NCBI RefSeq assembly: GCF_001816165.1
Contig: NZ_MDZC01000014.1
Span: 62,001-126,000, forward strand
Reading direction: 5' to 3'
Length of the DNA: 64,000 bases
From: Hymenobacter glacialis
GTDB lineage: Bacteria > Bacteroidota > Bacteroidia > Cytophagales > Hymenobacteraceae
Under the pieces are notes generated by a model, which was not told where the DNA came from, made no database searches, and saw only the letters and a list, made by a program, of their open reading frames with translations. This document shows positions 51,334 through 60,852 of this stretch, one piece after another; the first letter of the stretch is position 1; the number at the start of each line of letters is the position of its first letter. A program made the translations under genes and the position numbers.

Positions 51334-51466
51334 ACGTCATGCTGAGCGAAGGCGCAGCCGCAGCCGAAGCATCTCTACCGCTTCGTTGTGCTGCTAATCA
51401 ATCGACAGAATTACCACTGCGGTAGAGATGCTTCGACTGCGGCTGCGCCTTCGCTCAGCATGACGT
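51334..51466. repeat. Dispersed palindrome, family 1 copy R5
   Basis: Arms 51334-51381 and 51419-51466 pair with one mismatch; the variable centre GAAGGCGCAGCCGCAG is present in both arms. It lies inside the RND operon, between the adaptor gene and the pump gene. Confidence 0.92.
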
Positions 51467-51499
51467 TCTTTTTGTTCTAGGATGCTCGCCGGTTCACCG

Positions 51500-52696
51500 T
51501 TAATGGCTGCCGCCAAATTCAGTTCCGAACAGCTCCGCCGCGCCGTCGGTCACCACTTCGGCGCCGGCTTTTACGCCACGTGAGATGACGATTTGGTCGC
51601 CCACTGCCCGCTGCACCTCCACCCGTTGGCGGGTGTATTGCCGGGGCGCAGTGCGCACGTACACCCACTGCCCGCCCGTGGCATCGTAGAGCAGCGCCGC
51701 GGCCGGGATGGTGAGAGCTGCGGTGCCGGCCGCGTTGCCGGTTCCTCCCGCAGCGCCAGTCAAAGTCACGTCCACAGCCACCCGCTCGCCGGGACGGAAG
51801 GCTTCGTCGGCGTTGTCGATTTCAAAGAACACATCGGCCGTGCCCGTGCCGGCGGTGGCGCCGAGCAGGGGCGCTTCCACCGGCCGGCCCTGGCGCGAGG
51901 CCCCGCCGTCGAGCGGGCGCACGGTTACTGCCTGGCCCTGGCCCAGGCGGCGCAGGTCACCCACAAACAGCGGCACGCGCACCCACACCTTGTTGAGCGC
52001 GGCCAGCTCCACCAGCACCGTATTGGCCGTCACCACCGAGCCCGAGGTTACGGTTACGCGCTGCACCACCCCGCTTAGGGGGGCTTTGATGGGCAGGGCC
52101 TGCCCGCCGCCGGTATTGCCATTCGCGGCGCCCTGGCGGGCCCGGGCGTCGGCCAGGGCGCGTTGGGCCAGGGCCACATCGGCGCGGGCATCGTCGCGGG
52201 CGCGCACGCTGCCGGCACGGTCGGCCAGCAGCTCCTCGGCGCGGCCCAAGCGGGCCTGCGCTACCTGCAACTGGGTGCGGGCCTGGGCCGTGCCCTGGTT
52301 GAGGGTGAGCAGGTCGCGTTCGGCGGGCAGCGGCACGAGGCTATACAGCGTCTGGCCCTCGCGCACGCGCTGGCCGGCCGTGAGGCCGGCCCCGCCGCGC
52401 AAAGTGCCCTGCACGGGCGCCACAATGGTCACGGCCTGGCCCGGCACGGCCTGAATCTCGCCACCCACTTCCCGCGTGGCCTGCACGTTATCGGTTTTGA
52501 CAACCACAGTTTTGATGCCCAGGCGCTTTTCCGCGTCGGCAGTGATGGTCACGGTGGTCAGCTCCGACTCCTTCACCGGGTTCTCCACTTCGGCGGGGCT
52601 GATAGCCTTGGGCTTTTCGTCTTTGCCGCAGGCGGCCAAGCTGAGCAGGCCGACCAGCGGGAACAGGCGAGTTAGTAACTTATTATGGTGGTGCAT
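51500..52696 (-). CDS. RND periplasmic adaptor lipoprotein (HlyD/CusB family)
   Basis: 398 aa from the ATG at 52696; the frame upstream reads through repeat sequence and is not coding. Lipobox LLSLAAC (Cys23). Barrel-sandwich and coiled-coil hairpin: ATREVGGEIQAVPGQAVTIV, then a long helix pair ARTQLQVAQARLGRAEELLA / ADVALAQRALADARARQG, and lipoyl half PIKAPLSGVVQRVTVTSGS. Then a beta-barrel (VWVRVPLFVGDLRRLGQGQA) and a membrane-proximal domain. Links the TolC-type and CzcA-type proteins of the same operon. Confidence 0.92.
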   Translation of the reverse strand: MHHHNKLLTRLFPLVGLLSLAACGKDEKPKAISPAEVENPVKESELTTVTITADAEKRLGIKTVVVKTDNVQATREVGGEIQAVPGQAVTIVAPVQGTLRGGAGLTAGQRVREGQTLYSLVPLPAERDLLTLNQGTAQARTQLQVAQARLGRAEELLADRAGSVRARDDARADVALAQRALADARARQGAANGNTGGGQALPIKAPLSGVVQRVTVTSGSVVTANTVLVELAALNKVWVRVPLFVGDLRRLGQGQAVTVRPLDGGASRQGRPVEAPLLGATAGTGTADVFFEIDNADEAFRPGERVAVDVTLTGAAGGTGNAAGTAALTIPAAALLYDATGGQWVYVRTAPRQYTRQRVEVQRAVGDQIVISRGVKAGAEVVTDGAAELFGTEFGGSH

Positions 52697-52709
52697 ATTA
52701 TTTTCTTTT

Positions 52710-52808
52710 GTCATCCTGAGCAGAGCGAAGGACCTTATCACGCTGTGCCGTTTCGTTGCTACGTCAATCGTTCAACTGGCATAAGGTCTTCGCTCTGCTC
52801 AGGATGAC
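52710..52808. repeat. Dispersed palindrome, family 2 copy R7
   Basis: Left arm 52710-52742 (GTCATCCTGAGCAGAGCGAA then GGACCTTATCACG) and right arm 52781-52808 pair. The variable centre is AGAG. It lies between the TolC-type and adaptor genes of the RND operon, both on the minus strand. Confidence 0.9.
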
Positions 52809-52836
52809 AGGCAATTTGAATGAGTTATTAACACCG

Positions 52837-54201
52837 TCAAAAACGGCCGCCCACGGCGTAGCGCAGCCTTGCCAGGGCGCGGCGCTGGTCGGCGCGGGCG
52901 TCGGCGGCGCGCTGCTGGGCGTCGAGCAGCTGGCGGGTGGTTTCGGCTACCTGCACGTAGGGGAAGTCGCCGTTGATGAAGGCGTTGGTGGAGCGGCGCA
53001 GCGCGTCGGTGAGGGTGGGCAGGTAACTGCGCTCCCACAGCGCCACGCTTTGGGTGGCCTGCTCGTACTGGGCGTAGGCTTCGCGCACGTCGAGGTTCAC
53101 GGTCTGGCGCAGGGCCAGGTACTGCCAGGAGGCCTGTTCCAGCTCCGCTTTCACCCGGGAGATGCGGCCCTGGTTGCGGTTGAAGATGGGCAGGCCGATG
53201 GCCGCGCCGGGGGCCAGGCTCACGGGCTTGGGGTCGTTGAGGCGGGCGTTCAGCGAGAGCACAAACGAGAACACCCGGCTCCGTTCCCACTTCAGCCGCT
53301 TGCCAATGCCCTCAATGCCGATGCGGGCGGCCCACAAATCGGGGCGGGCGGCGTAGGCTGAATCCAGCAGCGTGCGCAGGGGCGGCACAACCACCGCCGA
53401 GGCGGGTGCGGCCGTAAACCGCAGCGAATCGGCATTCACCGAATCCAGCCCCAGGGTGGCCAACAGGCGCAGCCGGGCCACCTGGGCGTCGCGGCGGGCG
53501 CGGTAGAAGTCGTCCACGGCGCGGAGCGAGTCGGCGCTGGGGGCCACGGTTTCCAGCTCGCTGGCTTCCCCTACCCGGTAGCGGGCCCGCATGATGCGCG
53601 CCACCTCGGCCCGCATCACAATGCCCTCGCGGGCAATGCGCAGCCGCTCATCGGCCAGCGTAATATCGGTGTAGGATACTTGGGCGTCGCGGCTCACCAG
53701 CAGGCCCCGGCTCACCAGGCTTTCGGCCACGCGCTGGGTTTCGAGCTGGGCAGCGTCTACCCGGCCGGGGCGCTGCCAGAGCAGGTCGGAGGCAAAATTC
53801 AGGGCCAGAAAAACCGGCGAAGTGCCGTAGGCCGTCACGCCGGAGAGTACGGGGTTGGCCAGCAGGCCGGCGTCCTGCAAATCGGCCTGGGCCAGGGCCA
53901 GCGTGCTCAGGTCGGCCTGGAAGGCGGGGTTGCGGGTGAGGGCCAGGGTCACGGTTTCGTCCTCGCTCAGGCCATCCTGCAGGTTGGGCAGGGTGGGGGC
54001 CGGAGCGCTGGCGGTGCGGGCGGCGCCCAGCTCGTAGCCGCTGCGGGCCTTGAGGCGCCGCGCCACTTGGTCGCGGTTGTAGGTGGATTTGGTGCTCACG
54101 CAGCCGGCCAGCAGCAGGGGCAGCGCCAGCAGCCAAAGGCCGCGCCAGCAAGGCGAGTAGGCTACAGGATTAAGGAAGTTCTTCAAGGGGGTAACGGTCA
54201 C
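52837..54201 (-). CDS. TolC-family outer-membrane lipoprotein of the RND pump
   Basis: 454 aa. Lipobox LLLAGC (Cys34). Two internally repeated helical regions with the OEP pattern: LTRNPAFQADLSTLALAQADLQDAGLL (core NPAFQADLSTLALAQADLQD) near 90-115, and repeats of the type RDAQVARLRLLATLGLDS and AELEQASWQYLALRQTVNLDVREAYAQYEQA (core LDVREAYAQYEQA). Forms the outer-membrane exit duct. First gene of the operon with the adaptor and CzcA-type pump. Confidence 0.92.
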   Translation of the reverse strand: MTVTPLKNFLNPVAYSPCWRGLWLLALPLLLAGCVSTKSTYNRDQVARRLKARSGYELGAARTASAPAPTLPNLQDGLSEDETVTLALTRNPAFQADLSTLALAQADLQDAGLLANPVLSGVTAYGTSPVFLALNFASDLLWQRPGRVDAAQLETQRVAESLVSRGLLVSRDAQVSYTDITLADERLRIAREGIVMRAEVARIMRARYRVGEASELETVAPSADSLRAVDDFYRARRDAQVARLRLLATLGLDSVNADSLRFTAAPASAVVVPPLRTLLDSAYAARPDLWAARIGIEGIGKRLKWERSRVFSFVLSLNARLNDPKPVSLAPGAAIGLPIFNRNQGRISRVKAELEQASWQYLALRQTVNLDVREAYAQYEQATQSVALWERSYLPTLTDALRRSTNAFINGDFPYVQVAETTRQLLDAQQRAADARADQRRALARLRYAVGGRF

Positions 54202-54474
54202 GGCAACTAGTGTTGGTGCAACAATAAAAGCGCGTACGATTGCTGCATCGTGGGGTAATAAATGGAATTCGTACTAAGGGCGTCGGGCTGCCCGGGGGTT
54301 TTGCCGTTATGGTATATCAGGAAAATTCAGTGGCGCTTATGGGAATGAACACTACCAGCCAAGCTGGTCCACAAGGTTACAAGGCATTTCTGAAGTAAAT
54401 CTGTAGGAGTTGTGGTAGTACGCTAAGGAGGGGGGTAGCAGGTTGTGTTCGGGTAAGGCCCGCCAGTACGGTGA

Positions 54475-55191
54475 TTAGTCGCGCCGGGCCAGCCAGTAGG
54501 TGCGGGCATCGCTCCACAGGCGGCTCAAGTCCAGGGCCGAACGGTCGAAGAGCAGGTGCATGCTCCCCACCCAGCCCATGGAACCTACCCACCCAGCCAG
54601 CACATCAGAGGGGAAATGCACGCCCAGGTACACGCGCGACCAGCCCATGAGCAGCGCCCAGCCCGTGCCCACCACTACCACCACCCACCGCGCACGGGTG
54701 GGCCAGAGCAGCATGCCCAGGGCCAGGGCCAAGGCTGCCGCGCCCATGGCGTGTCCGCTGGGGAAGCTGTAAGTGGTTTCCGGAGCGATGGATGCCCAGA
54801 GCGTGGGGCGGGGACGGGCCAGCAGCAGCTTGGCAAAAAGATTCAGCGCCCCGGCCCCGCCTACCGACAAGAAAAAGAACAGCGCGGCCCGGCGCTGCCG
54901 GGCCAGCAGCAGCCCCACCAGCACGGCTGCTTCCACCACGGGCGTCCAGAAAGTGCCGCCGGCCCGCGACATCCATACCGCAACGGCGTCCTGAATGGGG
55001 CTGTCCATGCGGTGAAGTAATTCCAAAATGGCCTGATCCAGGGGAAGCCCGTCGCCCTCCCACACCTCCTGGCTCACTTTGACGAATACCAGCCACGGGC
55101 CGATAAACCCCAGCAGCAGGCCCAGCAACCGATTGCGGTGGTTGCGCCAGAGCAATTGAATAAAGCCCCAAAGCGTATGCAGCAGGTTCAT
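54475..55191 (-). CDS. PAP2-superfamily membrane phosphatase 1
   Basis: 238 aa with about six spans. Complete PAP2 motifs: KLLLARPRP, YSFPSGHAMG and SRVYLGVHFPSDVLAGW. Dephosphorylates lipid phosphates such as undecaprenyl pyrophosphate or phosphatidic acid at the outer face of the membrane. It begins 42 nt after the GT39 gene and closes the epimerase-GT39-PAP2 operon. Confidence 0.94.
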   Translation of the reverse strand: MNLLHTLWGFIQLLWRNHRNRLLGLLLGFIGPWLVFVKVSQEVWEGDGLPLDQAILELLHRMDSPIQDAVAVWMSRAGGTFWTPVVEAAVLVGLLLARQRRAALFFFLSVGGAGALNLFAKLLLARPRPTLWASIAPETTYSFPSGHAMGAAALALALGMLLWPTRARWVVVVVGTGWALLMGWSRVYLGVHFPSDVLAGWVGSMGWVGSMHLLFDRSALDLSRLWSDARTYWLARRD

Positions 55192-55233
55192 GGCAGTAGC
55201 GCGGGCGGCGTTTAAGAAAGTAGAAAACAGCGC

Positions 55234-56904
55234 CTATCGCTCATAATATACCCGCCATTTGCCCACATCCTGGCGCTGCGGCAGGCGCTGCAGCAGCCAC
55301 TGGTGCTCGGGGTGCACCTCGCCTTTCACCAGCAGCAGGGGGCGCTGCCGCAGCAGCGAGTCCAGGGCGGCGGGGGGCGGGCCACTAAGGTCCAGCCAAG
55401 TGGCGCGCCAGCGTGAATCAGTCTCGAACTGCGTTTCGCGCACCAGGTTGTGGTTGCCGGCATACAACGACACCGGCACCCGTCCCATCGCAAAAGCCAG
55501 CGAGGGCAGTAGTTCGTCATAAACCAGCAAGGGGCGGTTCTGCAGGCCGGCTTGCTCCAAGGCAGCCACCACGGGTTGGGTGCCGTTAAAGGTCAGTTCG
55601 TTGGCCTGGAGCAGCGGTTTGGCGGCCAGGAGCAGGGCCACCATAAACACGGTAGCGCCCCCCAGAAGTCGTTTTTTGGGGGCCTGACGGCTGTAGCCGG
55701 CCAGGTATACCAGGCCCGCCACGCCCAGCGCCGCCACGCCGCTGGTGGGCAGCGGCACCATCAGGTAGGTGAGGCCAGCCGCCACGGGCAGCGCCGCGAG
55801 TGCGGCCAGCACCACGGCCCAAAAGACCAGCAGGCCGGTGCTCCAGCGGGCCAGGCCGGTAGCGGGCAACTGGTGCAGGTAATAAGAAGTGAGCAGCGCC
55901 ATTCCCGTAAAAACCGGCAACACGTACAGCAGCAGTTTCGACTGCGACAGGGAAAAAAATATTACCGGCACCAGCACCCACCACAGCCAGATGCTGCGCC
56001 ACGGCAGCGGCAGGGCTTTCCAGCCCGTGCGCACTGCCTGCGTCAGCAGCAGCCCCGACCAGGGTAAGCTGGTAGCCGGCACCAGCACCAGGTAAAACCA
56101 CCAGGGTTTGGCGCGCCCAAACGCCCCGGCGCTGGCGAACCGCTCCACGGTGTGCCCCACCAGAAAGTAGCGCAGGAAAGCCGGATTTTCAGCCACCAGA
56201 TACCCGTACCAGCTCAAGCCCACCCCAATAACCAGGGCCAGCCCCGCAGCGTGATGCCAGGTAAAAGGCCTCCGTGCCCGCTGGCCGCGAAAGTAAAAGC
56301 TGGCCACGGCCATCAGCGGCAGCAGAAGCCCCACGGGCCCTTTGGTGAGAAACGCCAGCCCCAGCGCCACCCAAAAGACGTAGAACCCGCCCCAGCCGCC
56401 CCGGTGGTAGTGGTGCAGGACGCCGTAGGCCGCCACCAGTTCCCAGGTAGCCAGGTAGCTGTCGGTGGTGACGTTGAGGGCCGAAATCCACACCACGGGA
56501 AACGTGCCGTACACAATGGCCGCACCCAGCGCCCGGCTGGGGTTGTTCTCGAAAATTAGCCGGCCTATTCCGTACACCAGCACCACCTGCGCCAGCACCG
56601 CCAGCACCGGCAGCAGCCGCACGCCCGCCACCGAAGAGCCGGTGAGGCCCAGGCCCACCGCCGTGAGCCAGTAGGTGAGCGGGGGTTTGTGAAAATGGTA
56701 GATGCCCAGCAGCCGCGGATGCAGCCAGTCGCCGGACGCCAGCATCTCCCGCCCAATTTCGGCGTAGCGGGCCTCGCTGCTTTCCAGCGGCCCCCAGCTG
56801 CCCAGCCCAATGCCCAGCGCCCCCGCCAGCAGCAGCAGAAACACGAGTAATGCCTTCGGGACCTTGCCGCTCTGCGCGGGCTGTTTTATGCCAATGCTTT
56901 CCAT
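55234..56904 (-). CDS. ArnT-like glycosyltransferase family 39 membrane protein
   Basis: 556 aa with about twelve spans. LESSEARYAEIGREMLASGDW is the GT39/ArnT opening with the catalytic acidic residues, followed by HFHKPPLTYWL. These enzymes move a sugar from a polyprenyl-phosphate donor to lipid A or protein on the periplasmic side. It begins 8 nt after the epimerase gene, and a PAP2 phosphatase gene follows; together they suggest lipid or glycan modification using a lipid-linked sugar. Confidence 0.92.
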   Translation of the reverse strand: MESIGIKQPAQSGKVPKALLVFLLLLAGALGIGLGSWGPLESSEARYAEIGREMLASGDWLHPRLLGIYHFHKPPLTYWLTAVGLGLTGSSVAGVRLLPVLAVLAQVVLVYGIGRLIFENNPSRALGAAIVYGTFPVVWISALNVTTDSYLATWELVAAYGVLHHYHRGGWGGFYVFWVALGLAFLTKGPVGLLLPLMAVASFYFRGQRARRPFTWHHAAGLALVIGVGLSWYGYLVAENPAFLRYFLVGHTVERFASAGAFGRAKPWWFYLVLVPATSLPWSGLLLTQAVRTGWKALPLPWRSIWLWWVLVPVIFFSLSQSKLLLYVLPVFTGMALLTSYYLHQLPATGLARWSTGLLVFWAVVLAALAALPVAAGLTYLMVPLPTSGVAALGVAGLVYLAGYSRQAPKKRLLGGATVFMVALLLAAKPLLQANELTFNGTQPVVAALEQAGLQNRPLLVYDELLPSLAFAMGRVPVSLYAGNHNLVRETQFETDSRWRATWLDLSGPPPAALDSLLRQRPLLLVKGEVHPEHQWLLQRLPQRQDVGKWRVYYER

Positions 56905-56912
56905 ATCAGCTA

Positions 56913-57911
56913 TCAGCGCGCCTGAAGTGGTACCGCAGAAAGTTCCGGCTTGGCATCAAACCAGGCCGCAAACTGGCGCAGGCCCTCGGCCAGCGGCGTG
57001 CGGGGCGCGTAGCCCAGCAGGCGGTAGGCCTTGGTATTGTCGGCGTAGGTGGTGGCCACGTCGCCGGGCTGCTCGGGCTCAAACGCCAGCTGCGGCACCA
57101 CGCCCACGGCCGCGCCCACAGCGGCTATCAGGTCCAGCAGGGCCACGGGGTGGCTGTTGCCCAGGTTCACGGTTTCGTAGGTGCCGGGGTGCTGCAGCAG
57201 GTAGTTCAGGCCCCGCACAATGCCGTCCACCGTATCGGCTACAAAAGTATAGTCCCGCGAGGTGCTGCCATCGCCGTAGACCGGGATGGGCTGCCCGGCC
57301 CGCAGCAGCCGGGCAAACTTATGAATGGCCAGGTCGGGCCGCTGGCGGGGGCCGTACACGGTGAAAAACCGCGCATTGAGCACGCTCATCTGGTAGAGGT
57401 GATGGTAAGTAAAGGTGAGGGCCTCACCGCTCAGCTTGCTGGTCGCGTAGGGCGAAATGCAGCGTGCCAGCAGCGGCTCATCCTCGCCAAAGGGGATGGC
57501 CGGCGTGTTGCCGTACACGGAAGAAGAGGAGGCGAAAAGTAGCGTCCGAATGCCCCGCTCCCGCATCCACTCCAGCAGATGCGTGGTGCCAAGGACGTTG
57601 TTTTCCATGTAAGCTGCCGGCTCCCGCAGCGAGGGCCCCACGCCGGCTTTGGCAGCCAAATGGATTACGGCATCGTAGGCGAGGGCCGGCAGGGCGGCCG
57701 TGAGGGCAGCAGGCCCCTGGCGCAGGTCGGCTTCGCAGAAAGAGAACCGGGGGTGCTGGCGCAGCGCCGTCAGGTTTTGCTCTTTCAGCTGGCGGTGGTA
57801 GTACGGGTCGAAGTTGTCGAGGCCCACTACGCGGCAGCCATCGGCCAGCAACCGCTCGCACAAGTGGGAGCCAATAAAGCCGGCGCTGCCGGTAACTAAA
57901 CAAGTAAGCAT
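56913..57911 (-). CDS. Nucleotide-sugar epimerase (SDR family, UDP-glucuronate 4-epimerase-like)
   Basis: 332 aa from the ATG at 57911. NAD Rossmann TGSAGFIGSHLCERLLADG, DNFDPYYHRQLKEQNL (typical of the glucuronate epimerase group), DAVIHLAAKAGVGPSLR, SSSSVYG and the catalytic ISPYATSKLSGE. Interconverts UDP-glucuronate and UDP-galacturonate or related sugars in the cytosol. First gene of the operon with GT39 and PAP2, so it may supply the sugar. Confidence 0.93.
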   Translation of the reverse strand: MLTCLVTGSAGFIGSHLCERLLADGCRVVGLDNFDPYYHRQLKEQNLTALRQHPRFSFCEADLRQGPAALTAALPALAYDAVIHLAAKAGVGPSLREPAAYMENNVLGTTHLLEWMRERGIRTLLFASSSSVYGNTPAIPFGEDEPLLARCISPYATSKLSGEALTFTYHHLYQMSVLNARFFTVYGPRQRPDLAIHKFARLLRAGQPIPVYGDGSTSRDYTFVADTVDGIVRGLNYLLQHPGTYETVNLGNSHPVALLDLIAAVGAAVGVVPQLAFEPEQPGDVATTYADNTKAYRLLGYAPRTPLAEGLRQFAAWFDAKPELSAVPLQAR

Positions 57912-58054
57912 CAAGTAAGCAGCGAAAATAAGCAGGAGGGTTTGCCCGCTCGGTGGATTGGGTGCCAGCTTACTGCCACGCCCGTGGCCCCGCCAGGCCA
58001 GTCAGTCATTGAAATAATTGAAAAACCTCCGGTAATTCGACAGCGAAGACTGGC

Positions 58055-58849
58055 CTACAACTGCAATACCGCCATGGCCCCAATGGCCCCCTGCTGGTAG
58101 GTGGGCAGCACCAGGGCCCGGTTGCCCAGCACCTTGCGCAGTGGCTTCGTCACCCGCGGATACAGCCAGTAGGCCGCTTCCGTCGACAGAATGCCCACGC
58201 CCGCCCCGGCCAGCACATCCGAGAGCCAGTGCACGTCTTTGGCCATGCGAATGCCCGCCGTGGCGGCCGCCACCGAGTAGCCGCCCACGCTGTACCAGCG
58301 GCTACGCCCGCCGTACTCCTTGTGCAGGAACGTGGCGGAGGCAAAGGCCAGGCTGGTGTGCTGGCTGGGGAAGGAATGGAAATCGGAACCGTCGGGCCGT
58401 TGCACGTGCGCGAGCTTTTTCAGGTTGCCGGTCAGCGCGTCGTTGAGCGTGAAAGCCAGCGCTGCCAGCAGCAGCTGGTCGACTGGCTTGTGGCGTCCCT
58501 GCACGCCCGATAGGCCCAGGCCCAGCGCCACTGCCCCGGGCAGGTAGCGCATCTGGTCGTCGAGGTTTGTGATGGGCCGGCCCACATGCTCCCTTATTTC
58601 CTCGCGGGTTTCTTCATCGGTTTCCAGCAGGGCCACTTTGTGGGTGGTCAGGGCGCCAGCCGTGAGCAGCAGCGCCGGGGGCAGGAGCTTCCGCACGGTG
58701 GGGCGCTGCCAGATGCGCTGCGGCAACGGGCGCACGGAAGGAGTAGCGAGCGAATCCGGGGATTGGGCGAGCGCTGCCGGCAGTTGCTGGGCGCGCAACG
58801 GCAGCAAGGGCAACAACCAAGTCAGCGCCGCAAACAGGTATCGGGTCAT
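58055..58849 (-). CDS. PAP2-superfamily phosphatase 2, exported
   Basis: 264 aa. Signal peptide (LFAALTWLLPLLPLRAQQ). PAP2 motifs KKLAHVQRPDGSDFHSFPSQHTS and AKDVHWLSDVLAG are present, with Gln in place of the usual Gly in PS(G/Q)H. Membrane spans are weak, unlike the copy at 54475. Probably a periplasmic or outer-face phosphatase. It is monocistronic, on the same strand as the upstream regulator genes. Confidence 0.88.
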   Translation of the reverse strand: MTRYLFAALTWLLPLLPLRAQQLPAALAQSPDSLATPSVRPLPQRIWQRPTVRKLLPPALLLTAGALTTHKVALLETDEETREEIREHVGRPITNLDDQMRYLPGAVALGLGLSGVQGRHKPVDQLLLAALAFTLNDALTGNLKKLAHVQRPDGSDFHSFPSQHTSLAFASATFLHKEYGGRSRWYSVGGYSVAAATAGIRMAKDVHWLSDVLAGAGVGILSTEAAYWLYPRVTKPLRKVLGNRALVLPTYQQGAIGAMAVLQL

Positions 58850-58924
58850 GGGAAGTGGGCCGAAGTAGGAGAGTAATTTACGGACTGATTTTGTTAGATA
58901 TTCTGAAGAGCCACCCGCTTGCCA

Positions 58925-60178
58925 TTAAAATACCACCCGCAAGGTGTGCAGGGCCTGCTCGGCGGCGTATTCGTACCGCACTTCAAACCCGTAGAACGAG
59001 GCGATGCTCTGCACGATGGACAGCCCCAGGCCGGGCGAATCGGAGGCGGCGTTCTGCTTGCGGAATCGCTCGAAAAACCGAGCCGGCTGCTGCCCGGCCG
59101 CCAGCACCGGCCCCGTGTTGCTGATGGCCAGCTCTTTGGATGTGAGTATCACCTGCAGCAGGCCGCCCGGGTGGTTGTGCCGGATGGCGTTGTGCAGCAG
59201 GTTGCTCACCAGCGAGTCGGCCAGCGCCGGGTGCAACTGCAGCGCTTGGGTCGTGGGCAGGCTCACTTCCAGTCGCAGCTGCTTTTCCTCCACAAACGCC
59301 TCCAGCTGCCCTAGTTTTTCGCGTAGCAACTCGGCCAGTGGCACCGGCCGGGCCGCGGCAAACTGCTGGTTCTCAATTTTGCTGAGCAGCGTCAGGCCCT
59401 GGTGCAGGCGGGCCAGGCGCTGCACGGCGGCGTAGAGGTCGGCTACGAGTGGGCCGGCCGGCGCCGGCAAATCCGGCAGCTGCAGCAGCTGCTCCAGCTT
59501 GGCCTGCATAATGGCCAGCGGCGTGCGGGTTTCATGGGCCGCGTTTTCGGTAAACTCCTTGAGCACGGCGTAATCAGCCGCCACCCGTTCACTGAGACGG
59601 GTGAGGGCGAGGTTGAGCTGCGCAAACTCCTCGATGCGGGTGCCGGGCAGCTGCAGTACCTGGTGCTGGCGCACGTCGTAGGCGCTCAATTGCTGCAGGG
59701 TGCGTTCAAACGGTGCCCAGAGGCGGCGCGCCAGCCACCGGTTGAGCAATACCACCCCCAGTAGCAAGGTGCCCAGCACGCCCAGCAGCAACCACATAAT
59801 CAGACGGCGCACGTCTTCCGTTTCCAGCAGCGACTTGCTCAGCGACACCCACTGGGGCTGCCCGTTTAACTGTAGTCGAAACGTGAGTTGGCGGTAGGGC
59901 TCCAGCTCATTTTCCAGCGGTTCCAGCAGCAGCACATTGTGCAGGCCCTCGGGCCGGGGCTGGGCGCTCAGCTGCATCCGGCCTTCAAATGGGGTGCCCG
60001 GCAGCTGACCCGTGCGCCCTACTTCCCGGCGCAGGTAGTCCCGCTGCTGCAACAGCCGCTCCTCCACCTCTCGCTGGAGTGCCCACAGCACCCCAACGTA
60101 CAGCAGCCCGCTCCCGATGGTGAAGAGCAGGCCAGCCAGCAGCACGTAGTAGCGGTTGGTAGCGGTCAGCAGCTTCAT
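58925..60178 (-). CDS. Membrane sensor histidine kinase
   Basis: 417 aa. Two spans (about 9-33 and 126-148) flank a sensor domain of about 95 residues. Phosphoacceptor in HETRTPLAIMQAKLEQL, then HATPase motifs LLHNAIRHN (N-box) and GLGLSIVQSIASFYGF (G2). The region in between keeps ISNTGP. Overlaps the regulator gene by 4 nt (ATGA), so co-translated. Signal unknown. Confidence 0.94.
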   Translation of the reverse strand: MKLLTATNRYYVLLAGLLFTIGSGLLYVGVLWALQREVEERLLQQRDYLRREVGRTGQLPGTPFEGRMQLSAQPRPEGLHNVLLLEPLENELEPYRQLTFRLQLNGQPQWVSLSKSLLETEDVRRLIMWLLLGVLGTLLLGVVLLNRWLARRLWAPFERTLQQLSAYDVRQHQVLQLPGTRIEEFAQLNLALTRLSERVAADYAVLKEFTENAAHETRTPLAIMQAKLEQLLQLPDLPAPAGPLVADLYAAVQRLARLHQGLTLLSKIENQQFAAARPVPLAELLREKLGQLEAFVEEKQLRLEVSLPTTQALQLHPALADSLVSNLLHNAIRHNHPGGLLQVILTSKELAISNTGPVLAAGQQPARFFERFRKQNAASDSPGLGLSIVQSIASFYGFEVRYEYAAEQALHTLRVVF

Positions 60179-60852
60179 TCTGCGCTGAATTTGTAGCCCA
60201 CCCCGTACACGGAGCGGATGTAGTCGGCGGCGCCCTTGTCCTGCAGCTTGCGGCGCAGGTTTTTGAGGTGGGTATAGAGAAAATCGAAGGAGTCGGCCGC
60301 ATCAGCGGCGTCGCCCCACACGTGCTCGGCAATGGATGCCTTGGTGACCACCCGGCCCGGATGCGTGAGCAGGTAGAGCAGCAAGTCGTATTCCTTGCGG
60401 GTGAGCACCACCGGCTCGCCGTGCACCAGCACCTGGGCCTGGTCGGGTAGCACCGTCAGTTCCTGAAACAGCAGCTGGCGCTGCCCCTGGAACTGCCGCC
60501 GCCGGATAATGGCCTTCAGCCGGGCGCTCAGCTCCGAGAGGTGAAACGGCTTGGCCAGGTAGTCATCGGCCCCCAGCTCCAGGCCCAGTACTTTGTCGTC
60601 GAGCGCGCCCCGGGCCGAGATTATCAGCACGCCGGCCGGCGAGTTATCGGCCTTGAGCGTGCGCAGCACGTCCAGCCCGTTGCCATCGGGCAGGGTCAGG
60701 TCCAGCAGCACGCAGTCGTATTGGTAGAGTTTTATTTTCTCGTGGGCTTCCCCGTAGCTCACCGCCGCTTCCACCACGTAGCCATCCTGGCGCAGGTATT
60801 CTACCAGCGAGGAGCGCAGGGCCGGCTCGTCTTCTACAATCAGCAGCTTCAC
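60175..60852 (-). CDS. OmpR-family response regulator
   Basis: 225 aa from a GTG at 60852 (KLLIVEDEPALR); no ATG is available in this region. Receiver with Asp in LLDLTLPDGNG and Lys in AKPFHLSEL, then a winged-helix output ending in RRKLQDKGAADYIRSVYGVGYKFSAE. Stop codon overlaps the kinase ATG. Regulon not readable. Confidence 0.94.
   Translation of the reverse strand: MKLLIVEDEPALRSSLVEYLRQDGYVVEAAVSYGEAHEKIKLYQYDCVLLDLTLPDGNGLDVLRTLKADNSPAGVLIISARGALDDKVLGLELGADDYLAKPFHLSELSARLKAIIRRRQFQGQRQLLFQELTVLPDQAQVLVHGEPVVLTRKEYDLLLYLLTHPGRVVTKASIAEHVWGDAADAADSFDFLYTHLKNLRRKLQDKGAADYIRSVYGVGYKFSAE

Noticed and set aside
52697..52741. N-terminal extension of the RND adaptor
   Set aside because: It reads through repeat R7 and would spoil the lipoprotein signal that begins at 52696.
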